In this document: positions 33,801 to 36,401 of the stretch, in pieces
Position numbering within the stretch: position 1 is the stretch's first letter
Layout: each line of letters starts with the position of its first letter
NCBI GenBank assembly: GCA_936440205.1
Contig: OW387139.1
Location: 35,862,378-35,926,377, forward strand
From: Lepidonotus clava
Taxonomy: Eukaryota; Annelida; Polychaeta; Phyllodocida; Polynoidae
DNA length: 64,000 nucleotides
Direction of reading: 5' to 3'
Notes under the pieces: model-generated
What the model saw: the letters and a program-made list of their open reading frames with translations, nothing else
Database searches by the model: none
What the model was told of the DNA's origin: nothing
Translations under genes and position numbers: made by a program

Positions 33801-34497
33801 GTAATTTTCTGATACACGAGTTAATGTTTCAAGGAAATAAGATGTTTCAAATGCGGGAATACATATGTACGTGTCTCTCCCTACTATTTTTCCTAAATGT
33901 TTTTAGATGTAAAATAATCCTTACTATGCCCCATACTGGTACCGATAGAAATTTGCAGATTTGAAGTGTCATTGCTTCCGTTATTTAGTGCATTCCTCTC
34001 TCATATTGTTTATATTACTGAAGGAGCAAACCTGATTGAAGCTTCCATGGCTTGACCTTTCATTGCTTCTCGAATATTACCAAAGATAGGGTGGTATGGG
34101 AGACCCGGTATCTGAAAAGATATTAAGTTTGGGTGTGAATGAAGATAAGAAGCTGTGGCCAACGGATTTTAATCAAATGTTAGAAAAACAGCTTTTCTAC
34201 TTAGTATTAAATCTCATGATAATACACACTTCAAAATAAGCCTAGAATTGAATATACGTGTATCTTAAAAAAAATAAGAATAAAAGATTTAGAGTCATAT
34301 TAAGATGTCATAGATCTATCATAAATCAGTTACGTTGATATATACTGACATACCTTTCTCAACGGGGACAAAAATGGTTTTATTCCAAAGGAATATATGA
34401 GGTAGGTGCATCCTAGAAGTGGCAGGTATATCCTACATAAGGACTGCCTGGTCACTGCAACCTCGCCCCATGACATGCTCGAGAGTAGAGAACCCAT
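3836..34497 (-). CDS. Cytochrome P450, complete 11-exon gene
   Basis: Haem-thiolate mono-oxygenase, expected to be anchored in the ER membrane; substrate unknown. Exons, in transcript order: 34354-34497, 34032-34111, 33568-33711, 32776-32867, 32461-32570, 32097-32209, 31787-31923, 29472-29602, 28945-29117, 28549-28662, 3836-4106. All phases agree and give 1509 nt (502 aa), the usual P450 length. Residues 1-48 carry a hydrophobic anchor. The I-helix motif AGYETT is at 314-319 and is split by an intron after the Glu. ExxR is ECQR at 372-375, the PERF-type motif is FNPDRF at 424-429, and the haem loop FGTGPTKCLG places the ligand at Cys449. Oddities: the C-helix WxxxR position reads HRMHR (His for Trp), and the exon 4 donor appears to be GC (AAAG|GCAAGG). 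Intron 10 is 24.4 kb and holds a satellite array and a giant Gypsy element in antisense. I cannot assign a CYP family. Confidence 0.93.
4107..4527. other. Start of the last P450 intron, AT-rich
   Basis: No gene or firm repeat boundary. The segment around 4224-4253 (GATCGTAAACGATCTA followed by TTAGTGAAAAAATC) resembles 29777-29800 in another P450 intron, so part of it is probably repeat-derived. Confidence 0.4.
4528..4840. mobile_element. MITE-like element, CAGGCATGTAA termini
   Basis: CAGGCATGTAA at 4528-4538 pairs with TTACATGCCTG at 4830-4840, and inner arms rich in TTTCCGCGG and CCGCG-GCGGAAA also pair. The short direct repeat TTTAT flanks both ends, consistent with a target duplication. 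It is 313 bp with no coding capacity, and lies in the last intron of the P450 gene. Confidence 0.55.
5030..6694. repeat. Degenerate satellite array, period about 225 bp (left part)
   Basis: The landmark CCACCACTGCT recurs at 5170, 5387, 5613, 5840 (as CCACCACTCCT), 6066, 6291 and 6518, a spacing of 217-227 bases. Each unit has two related halves built from TTAGTC, AACAGTGGTTAAAA and CTTAAAAGTCAG motifs, so the basic repeat may once have been about 112 bp. The array is cut by the Gypsy element at 6699 and resumes at 26615. Confidence 0.85.
6699..7314 (+). repeat. 5' LTR of the giant Gypsy element
   Basis: 616 bp, starts TGTACTAATGG and ends AATAGTTCA. It contains a TATA box (TATAAAAGG at 6830-6838), a GTTAGTGA triplication at about 6861-6885 and a polyadenylation signal AATAAA at 7134-7139, so the U3-R-U5 layout is readable. 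Confidence 0.95.
7317..7331 (+). other. Candidate primer-binding site
   Basis: TGGTGGAGATACCCG begins two bases after the 5' LTR, the position expected for a tRNA primer-binding site starting with TGG. I cannot match it confidently to a specific tRNA 3' end. Confidence 0.4.
7343..10705 (+). CDS. Gag polyprotein of the giant Gypsy element
   Basis: 1120 codons, about twice or more the usual Gypsy Gag. The N-terminal half is unrelated to anything I recognise: an acidic stretch at residues 340-440, then a Pro/Asn/Gln/Gly-rich segment (about 470-770). That segment contains six NNPPQNLL-type tandem repeats at about 556-602 and a collagen-like GPPGPPGPPG near 745. The retrotransposon-gag capsid-like helical domain follows at about 800-955 (begins RLPWFSGKEDEQIEKYF). 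A single CHHC zinc knuckle (C-x2-H-x4-H-x4-C) is at about 1077-1090. The following pol ORF is in another frame, as is usual for Gypsy elements, which use ribosomal frameshifting. The exact start codon is uncertain. Confidence 0.85.
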   Translation: MPFCSSLMSATGDFEASSNPKPQSLRPAGHDVSTSYTGNVENRHLVGNPLDGEAQRQEVAARPKQLCPEGAQNYQTRGKGKPFPWHLGSKDRPVLDEGLETLTHSGRVEGKNRLTEYQQYWNPGYVPPTDHETGTSSRSTCESDVNNPWCNQSVPYRLLPAAGGEGEQEVSNGDNLFSSGNLKQRQNTADNSSPSGGKRPENPVILPDGSSLTYPLPQRLEFISHPLVTPTHPNPGASIPYSTVAKGKTVGRDRGVGREAEGNSEKVGNLQPYRLTYGVETNLDQAGRGAEAQAFDPAEILKQWADSSPEKHIDLERLSDQDSEENVTLKAQDFNTLTHELYGEYEDEYEEENSETEQAAADVRGGGPDRKLAREDKSTSSSYEIITEDVLDTGKKAKLESEDEISVEEIPVKEQWDDHDIQNLHENNMAEGGVPLMDLVEEREDRDQRQQPDEGGAGGVDLGAWHPNRGMDPGGPQQNNGNGQILIQQPDQGVQAGLIPPLNQQAQGGQGNQANPPLNQQVQGGQNDQANPQGLIPPLNQQVQGGQDNQANPQGPNPPQNLLNNPPQNLLNNPPQNLLNNPPQNLLNNPPQNLLNNPPQNLINNPPLNQPNLGINPGGLQQPGAGGNGGVNPGIQQPNPGVNLGGLQQNDGGGQPGQQPGRAEPAGGGVDQNLLPHLLQAMALAANLGAGRGGAGNQQGQQAPAGQNNQVNPPGPNNPPPNQNNNPFLNQLNNPPNPPNPPPPGPPGPPGPPGQNNPPNPQNQPNIWEILPQLGLALGQTPAPVRETTHSGHQRGPNIRLPWFSGKEDEQIEKYFRELKRLKAIYDWSDAHLLNMALLGLKGRADDWAGALAESEKDSFEKLEAQMTKIFGDRRAKWQKHAEFCGLKQGKDQSVIEFAGVLKQKQVKAEASESMMLAVFLEGLKQGVARQVAILDPKSFTEAVDCATRLESLDKGKGGTKISNAVSELAGSQESEETAALNSISERFGVVLARLEAAPWFQKPKPGQSGTPQSGGNFKQQGYERKDRYENQKSERNSDQKPKSNVAPNREADKGKNLPTQQKVERPRLPFDESKFCIIHQQHGHSTEACLWLKNRLREKPPRIYKDSKASGTEQKNQGN
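9008..9150 (+). repeat. 24-bp tandem repeat inside gag
   Basis: About six near-identical 24-bp units encoding NNPPQNLL. DNA-level identity is high, suggesting recent expansion by slippage. The repeat lies in the proline/asparagine-rich linker before the capsid-like domain. Confidence 0.85.
10744..14985 (+). CDS. Pol polyprotein: protease, RT, RNase H, integrase
   Basis: About 1413 codons; the first residues are uncertain because the frame is open into the end of gag. The aspartic protease motif DTGAS is near residue 31. Reverse transcriptase has the catalytic YLDD at 478-481. RNase H lies at about 615-740 (LLTDASDAACGAA, then TVTEKEALAV-like motifs). Integrase has an H-H-C-C zinc module (about 860-905), the DDE core with aspartates in CDFIGPL and TDRGAAF and the glutamate in ARVERLHK, and a C-terminal GPF/Y module (YTGPFRV). 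The last 200 residues form a charged tail with a basic cluster (QRKRKRAKRRGK). I see no chromodomain. Domain order RT-RNase H-integrase defines Ty3/Gypsy. Confidence 0.95.
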   Translation: MDGPARREIGDEAFFLTLRFDDQKEVRSLVDTGASDCFMSTHCKRQIPKQCILDEWKVSKGNISLADNSSQVILEQIRCKFSIQGSVVCYDFNIVDDLCHLIVIGRNLLTVLRSDLSLPGAKIEVFCGNPIVSKETVKIPPGNECIIPVTTRELLGLDSPVAYCAPAVTAPVLVEGCVNTVGSQWWIKVMNPLDEMQEITPQEVLAFAEECAVPEVNQNQIEEFLDLCYLTKTETPMSICRISVEVMKDAVQMESQTSEEKSRGKMDENVSKIDLTESCLNEEQQVRFRKMLNNNRDALAFSMEELGHCEIAPMRIIVDESQGVISSRPYRYSPQKMDIIDEQVRQLIDIGVIEPSESAWRSPLVVVQKKDGKPRLCTDFRMLNQVTFKDKFPMPTARSLFLYMAYKKPTMWTALDLLSGYHQCVIEEDSRKYTAFETPMGVYQYKRVPFGLVGAPWQFTKVMAIALKGLIPRTCLAYLDDVIVYDTTFEEHLASVEVVLQALARANLKLKPSKCEWCRSEINFLGHVVNAEGVATQRVTTEKITAFNRPHNVKTIKSFLGLCNYYRSFVPNFADLAKPLNRLLKKEVYFEWTEACEEAFQQLKKLLTSPPLLIHPDIGGHFYLLTDASDAACGAAVCHKLDEIYRPVAFWGCTLRDAELNYSVTEKEALAVIKGIKNYEDMLQGAKITIVTDHKPLIPLLQSAYKAPSARLRRWALALSDFDFEIIYEPGATHFLPDYLSRVYHEHVPGEEYEPAVGCELFEAEVQEEELSVATVLNAQLQDAECAQLIDYLQDGDLPTDPIEARRIMDQADFVGMVAPGVLCRFNIKRYNKHQDQLVRLKPRMIVPGRLIPRVLRLLHKDILAGGHVGISNLTTKISDKFYWRNMNADIVDYVKACETCSLRRRAPHFKALAKSWERPTRPFEVVQCDFIGPLKKARDGSKYIMTFIDLLTGWPEAFTTKDSTAQTAANCFLTGIVCRYGRVNRLHTDRGAAFLSGLFREITTRLACKQTFTTGRMPTGNARVERLHKTIENLIAYYIPDDHCNWIDLLPIALWTVRSTISVRSGYSPHTLLFGRDPISMGMPEQGTIPETLNDCEFFMQTKDNIAMFRNMAERVVQNYEKDLRLRIDERARPTQMYEGDMVYMYDPLASENKASKFSNRYTGPFRVIETKGDHLVRLVSLKTGKQVPHLVNISKLKPAHGPWSPAVPHNIPKLVREAKITNSKGADPDRNPELHHTPTGEIAEEDGEIRGAETENSTGTTGPREHDAVPMTRKVPTQKPGPSPTDLAETDGQITDGQGTSADTALSTNLSFVPNKAACERGTAGANGQRKRKRAKRRGKNQPLEGRAPPGNNKPIKLPCGDVPILDTSEQSPGKTVKDHVPTKGGYNLRRNRRPNYVALSNGGESDDMDD
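15383..15634 (+). CDS. Small ORF after pol, function unknown
   Basis: 83 codons between pol and the accessory ORF at 15646. No recognised motif; the C-terminal half is basic (LRRKRISRPTLR). It may be a non-coding leader or part of a spliced accessory product; evidence for translation is only that it is open. Confidence 0.2.
   Translation: MEIENCSTSDFSWKEQKENLAGTLIHRLMGNCLALRPHSNPKGTTTFPADTEGRIIVPLRRKRISRPTLRALPTKGRFVGPFF
15646..16617 (+). CDS. Accessory ORF between pol and env, function unknown
   Basis: 323 codons. The first 75 residues are strongly basic (ARRPTRTTTGGAKRSAKSAP and KKK clusters), then comes an acidic patch SEVSDSEPEP and a short region with helix-like character (FQLFETVDEIRRTV), then a long Pro-rich tail. 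It resembles no protein I know. The basic start would suit a nucleic-acid-binding or nuclear role, but that is inference. It overlaps another open frame (16146-16715). Confidence 0.5.
   Translation: MKEKAVEKESVKKQPAQTLRRWSWPGRGGVRPDSTDAGIARKKPRTPARRPTRTTTGGAKRSAKSAPAKKKTADKDFYNLSEVSDSEPEPRLTALAKPVQKEEAANQPVQIQAGWFWDLTQPLFQLFETVDEIRRTVGLDVPKSNKQLAEIKTQIAPFIQRTTQNSKCVKESTSLQTTRGGRPLPTLERRSGGEQLTVAAPGLKVEVAPVQHAPTPPVGNGPAGAPLLHHLQPADPACLDLSSLTTSCNANPSPLLWNQQQWTPTSQPGGPLWPSPLPAINQPQVPNPYPSSQPSYDPTGAVSDWNLLGQDPSEQCAPRPANV
16146..16715 (+). CDS. Second accessory ORF overlapping the first
   Basis: 189 codons in a different frame from 15646-16617, rich in Arg, Pro, Thr and Ser, ending 148 bases before the env start. 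One of the two overlapping frames may be a shadow of the other; the long overlap alone does not decide which is used. Confidence 0.25.
   Translation: MRQGKYQPTNNTRRPTSAHSGKAIGRGTANRRRSRTKSGGSTRSTRANPTGGERASGSSPPPPLTACGPRLFRLEQLDNELQRQSLTTAMEPAAVDANQPAGGPTVAESTPSDKPTTGTEPIPLEPTVVRSNGGRFGLEPTRPRPLRAMRPSSCERMRGLRITVTKDESGIIRRVVNDNGQNLYEHVPN
16864..19623 (+). CDS. Env-like glycoprotein, F-protein type
   Basis: 919 codons. Signal peptide (MKWLVLFVLAIIGGIRG), furin-type site RVKR at residues 147-150, then a long region with coiled-coil character (about 180-260). Next comes a pattern like baculovirus F and insect errantivirus Env proteins: LTRGQLTMDLVPRQYMVGAV, then FYYEN with FIVYVRVPVV and VYEVLTFPVPV, then a cysteine-rich part. 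A transmembrane helix is at about 638-660 and a second hydrophobic segment at about 708-727, followed by a 190-residue cytoplasmic-like tail. F-type identity is from remembered pattern, not a search; signal peptide, furin site and TM segments are seen directly. In related elements env is made from a spliced mRNA. Confidence 0.75.
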   Translation: MKWLVLFVLAIIGGIRGVHNDSSPPEGLAPNAEVIALEQYGVVLKPGKLMSTADITHVRQGFLITIPRRRSFNKATFGQVCHRYLQGGDALDRACYHIRSLVSWMDQTSQALKGRYREVLNETLSSLIKNTQQDLQNQESELNPGGRVKRMKKLPTMLDDPGWPTFPLPTSWNQGLAADVKYNRELIRVLQESSNQMIEDLALMNEKHDEAVEKVNHVVIGLLDNLRSLNKAHNTTRRRLKLVQHKVDWMELYLNMIPVALEDKLGEMVYLQLMVEQTRVFRKGVQRLTRGQLTMDLVPRQYMVGAVQEVNRYLKGIHPRFHVAFTDPSFYYENSQPSFKFNETTQEFIVYVRVPVVADEHLFRVYEVLTFPVPVTVRGRLKKDALQIVNLPKSVAMSMSRQYYVPLASGSWSGCYGETITLCKDLPYMKKITDNTCTAALLRRDDLAIQEKCELDYLLEADFGEMAVYLDDGDMLVVSADTRGQMICRNQPAVGVNIENYARVQVECDCAFQTQGAWIPYSLRNCDRHTRITTVVYPHNDLLEAASRVKGWDMNFTTSKNEPTMLESDPIPETIRKDLLEIEESLKAKIPVTSLAKRIQKHRKDLAKGIKKATDRYEVEKHAPWFSIGNFGGGFGLLTIFCIVVAVTIIGCVLWKCWRNHQGKAALAGLTMTLPRAMALEAADPEEPLRSEKELTGCPDTTANPTAVAVLAILLAVLVIAIVVLVWRKWRNIRRKTVDGLYVQFANPHMIETIFLGELAMPSDHTYTEGYVLIRDLLVTQLCLKYTLTVTWGAQLMGAATRPGQHPSKVPLPDTLRVSKKLARLMMSNLKYNTRARLLRYSSGLATPVPMGVPRLIDAGWSDVGADWPQPVLGQGTMPNAPPRSTTPTSTTTGTGSARKTIRPGTSEINPGTVYEVII
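19624..24109. other. Long 3' non-coding region of the giant Gypsy element
   Basis: 4.5 kb without a convincing plus-strand ORF. It contains a purine-rich tract GAAGAGGGGGGACA at 21193-21206 that looks like a polypurine tract but lies 4.8 kb before the 3' LTR. Two copies of TGACCGCCGTCG sit at 21091-21102 and 21140-21151. Short open stretches of 60-90 codons exist but show no recognisable protein. Confidence 0.6.
24110..24760 (-). CDS. Antisense ORF in the Gypsy 3' region, SGNH-hydrolase-like pattern
   Basis: 216 codons on the strand opposite to gag-pol-env, starting MVRIAIFCSDREGG. Pattern: a first beta strand, then DDILVVMCNLLDV (a hydrophobic strand and loop where SGNH proteins carry the GxND block), STFVITTPSGFDV, and near the C terminus DGYRPSDRIIRRWARVL, like the DGxHPSD...W block V region. 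The local GC content is higher than the flanking non-coding DNA, which supports coding. Assignment to the SGNH/GDSL-like superfamily is my inference from block order; enzyme activity cannot be inferred. Antisense ORFs are known in some giant plant LTR elements. Confidence 0.5.
   Translation of the reverse strand: MVRIAIFCSDREGGIQEYPDLLLSGGEHTCVVFSCRDASTAELSGYAFAHHVMWPDDILVVMCNLLDVLTWDEELDLYIPLYTSSDAAAKFYAETINRAFLNVKSHPAPSTFVITTPSGFDVQRWAFTDSDGSLQKWVNRLIPKVSREVRRANDWFGVPTADTGRVLHAIRTVVDGNITVNDFRELEDGYRPSDRIIRRWARVLGRLIARLPVVAR
24761..25998. other. Region between the antisense ORF and the 3' LTR
   Basis: AT-rich, no ORF of note on plus. The last bases before the LTR are TGACCGCCGTCG plus AA (25985-25998), the third copy of the 12-mer seen at 21091 and 21140, and not a purine tract. 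A short inverted pair GGTTTGAG/CTCAAACACC lies at about 25946-25984. Confidence 0.6.
25999..26614 (+). repeat. 3' LTR of the giant Gypsy element
   Basis: Reads identical to 6699-7314 over all 616 bases, with the TATA box at 26130-26138 and AATAAA at 26434-26439. It is followed directly by the AAGT duplication and the resumed satellite array. Confidence 0.95.
26615..26968. repeat. Satellite array, right part
   Basis: Continues the roughly 225-bp array interrupted at 6694, with landmarks CCACTACTCCT near 26665 and CCACCACTGCT at 26873. Removing the element and one AAGT restores the repeat consensus CTTAAAAGTCAGAGTTAG. Confidence 0.85.
26980..27087. repeat. Short tandem repeat, about 20-bp unit
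   Basis: Five degenerate copies of GTAAATCCACTGCAATATGC, adjoining the right end of the satellite array. Confidence 0.7.
27088..28435. repeat. Block of short repeats in the last P450 intron
   Basis: Contains a GCGCGATGA/TCATCGCGC palindrome near 27118-27138. A 93-bp tandem repeat follows (GAAGGCCAGCACTGATTGG at 27301, 27394 and 27487). Two related copies of a roughly 160-bp segment lie at about 27551-27715 and 28249-28432; both include TGTGAAAAATAGTC and end in a hairpin with arms AGTGAAAAAATCC/GGATTTTTTCACT. This looks like nested pieces of non-autonomous transposons; no coding exon until 28549. Confidence 0.6.
29805..30145. repeat. Minisatellite, about 90-bp unit, three copies
   Basis: CTACACCCTGACTGACC recurs at 29861, 29954 and 30043 (spacing 93 and 89), each copy followed by a C-rich run. 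It lies in the P450 intron between exons 7 and 8. Confidence 0.75.
30295..31402. mobile_element. Possible 1.1-kb non-autonomous DNA transposon
   Basis: AGTGAAGAAATGGGCTG at 30295-30311 faces its near reverse complement CAACCCATTTCTTCACT at 31386-31402. No transposase ORF is seen inside; the longest frame (71 codons) has no recognisable motif. The same terminal motif, AGTGAARAAAT, also occurs near 4240, 27649, 28362 and 29787. Lies in a P450 intron. Confidence 0.5.
33110..33502. mobile_element. MITE with 14-bp inverted ends and GAATAA duplication
   Basis: CAGGCATCATACCG (33110-33123) and CGGTATGATGCCTG (33489-33502) are exact reverse complements, and the element is flanked by the direct repeat GAATAA (33104-33109 and 33503-33508). 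The interior is rich in AATAAAGGAATTT repeats. In a P450 intron. Confidence 0.75.
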
Positions 34498-34735
34498 GGC
34501 CGCAGGTCCCTTTGAAGAGAAACGGATTGCTGATTAGACGAACATAGATCCACACCAAACAAATCTCAAAAGGATATATTTAATCTTCTCTAGCAAACGC
34601 AAGAAGATATGACTGCAGCTTCACGGGCAGTCTAATACCTCACGTTTAACGACTGAAGTGTCCCTATAACCAAAGGTCGTTATCATTCATGCAGAGTCCA
34701 GAGATAGAATGACATGCATGTCGATATATGATACG

Positions 34736-34824
34736 CTCACATCTGCATCATTTTTTAAAAATTTTTTTTGAATCGGATAAAAAATAAACCGATTCATAAA
34801 AAAAATATATGATGCAGATGTGAG
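34736..34824. mobile_element. 89-bp hairpin element
   Basis: CTCACATCTGCATCA (34736-34750) and its exact reverse complement (34810-34824) flank an AT-rich core that itself pairs (GAATCGG and CCGATTC). A minute MITE or hairpin remnant just upstream of the P450 start codon. Confidence 0.6.
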
Positions 34825-35164
34825 GGTTTTCTGGCCCAACTACCTTCTTACATAAATCTCTAAATGCCAGACAAGCAGTATTTACCAATAAATTTCCGCC
34901 TTCAGATGCAACCTGAACCTTGGTACACCTAGATCTACAGAGTTGCCAACTTTTTTAAGGGTGAAACCACGGACCCTGTATATGTTCAAAAATGTCCATG
35001 AAAAGGTGACGCAGAGGCTTGCTTCACCTGGAAATCTTTCGATATTTTTTGTCTAAAAGAGCAATTTATAGCCAATATTTTAGGACTCTTAATATTTTAA
35101 GACTCTTATCAGTGAATGTAAGGGGATTTCCCTGAGTGTTAGTTTAACACCTTGTTTGAATTTA

Positions 35165-35257
35165 GCACTAGCAATTTCTTGCCATCAATTTGGTAATATG
35201 ACTAGATCTATTAGACCTAGTCATATTACCAAATTGATGGCAAGAAATTGCTAGTGC
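35165..35257. repeat. 41-bp perfect inverted repeat with 11-base loop
   Basis: Arms 35165-35205 and 35217-35257 are exact reverse complements over 41 bases, separated by 11 bases. It would fold into a long hairpin as DNA or RNA. Either a very young foldback element or a recent inverted duplication; it sits between two divergent genes. Confidence 0.85.
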
Positions 35258-35434
35258 CATTAACACAATTTTGGGCCCAGAATCCACAATTTCTGTATCT
35301 GTCCTTGTGATGCATGATTCCATGAATTGTAAAGCCATTTGGTACTACACATAGTCAAAAATACGAAATGGCATATTTTATTAAAATAGACTCTACATTT
35401 ATGTCAACACCAAGTAGAGGAATAGACATTGATA

Positions 35435-35741
35435 AGGCCAAAAAAATGTTGTTGTGTTCAGGCAACACGAGTCGAAAAAAACTTGGGTAGGAAGGTCGAT
35501 TTATCATAAAAAAAAAAGAAAGAAAAAGAAACTCCACACACCCTCCACATCAAATTGATCAATTTTAGCATCCAAAATACATTTTTTGCTCATATGTAAA
35601 CCATTTCTTGTCCTTTAAGTTATTTTTTGTAATTTTTAATATTTCTTAGAAAAAAATGATCAAAAAAATTAGGGTAGGGCCAGAAAATTAGGGTAGGTCG
35701 GGTTACCTAAAGGCTAAACATAACAATTATTTTTAAGGCCT
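35435..35741. mobile_element. MITE, copy 1 of a two-copy family
   Basis: Ends AGGCCAAAAAAATGTTGTTGTG and a diverged reverse complement ending AAGGCCT at 35741. Inner motifs GGGTAGGAAGGTCGATTT and GGGTAGGTCGGGTTACCT recur in the copy at 38055-38414, which identifies them as one family. Confidence 0.65.
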
Positions 35742-36223
35742 AACTAGATCTAATAGAACATCGATATTGATAGACTAGTGATTTACATTCTTAGAAATAG
35801 ACTAGGCAAGTCTTAAGAAATAGTCTAGAGTAGTAGTAGTAGTAGAAATTTTATTGACAATCAAAAAGTTAAGACCGACTTATATGTCAGATAGTATAAG
35901 AGCAAGACAAGGGTCAAGACGAACTATAGATCTACTACGAAAAGTCACGAGCACTGCCACACTGGCCCACACTGGCCACAGCCGCAGCGTCAGCAAGGAA
36001 GCGCCTTCAACTTCAAGTGGGGAATCGAGTTTTATGGCTTTTACTCTACCTGAACGTCCAGATCATTCAAGTGTGAGTGTAGGAAGGGTGAAGGGAATGG
36101 CAATTCATACAACAAATAACTTCATTACGGCAACATCGATAATCTAGAAGTTCTTGACCCGAAGCACCTGCTCGCCCCACTGCTGGAGGGGTATCCCTCG
36201 TTGAACTAAAAATAGAAATACGC

Positions 36224-36315
36224 CCCCACGTGACCTGAAGGATTCCCCCAACGTCTGAAGCTGGTTTCCTGCGGTCGCACTGTGTGGATGGGAACCAGCG
36301 CACTACCGCCATTTT
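36224..36315 (+). promoter_or_regulatory. Candidate TUBGCP4 promoter: E-box and YY1-type site
   Basis: A CACGTG E-box lies at about 36226-36231 and CCGCCATTTT at 36306-36315, a perfect YY1 core, 87 bases before the TUBGCP4 start codon. YY1 sites of this form commonly sit just downstream of transcription starts of housekeeping genes (known in vertebrates); use here is inferred. Confidence 0.35.
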
Positions 36316-36401
36316 CATCGTATTTTGACAACCTTCGTTCTGTCATGTTTTCCAAAAGGTTCTCCAACAGCAGGATTGTCTGATATAACCCTAGCATCAC
36401 T

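Larger units (their letters stand above)
34498..36401. other. Divergent intergenic region between P450 and TUBGCP4
   Basis: The two genes are head-to-head, 1.9 kb apart. No ORF here looks like a gene. It holds a hairpin element (34736-34824), a long perfect inverted repeat (35165-35257), a 0.3-kb MITE (35435-35741) and the presumed promoters of both genes. Confidence 0.7.
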
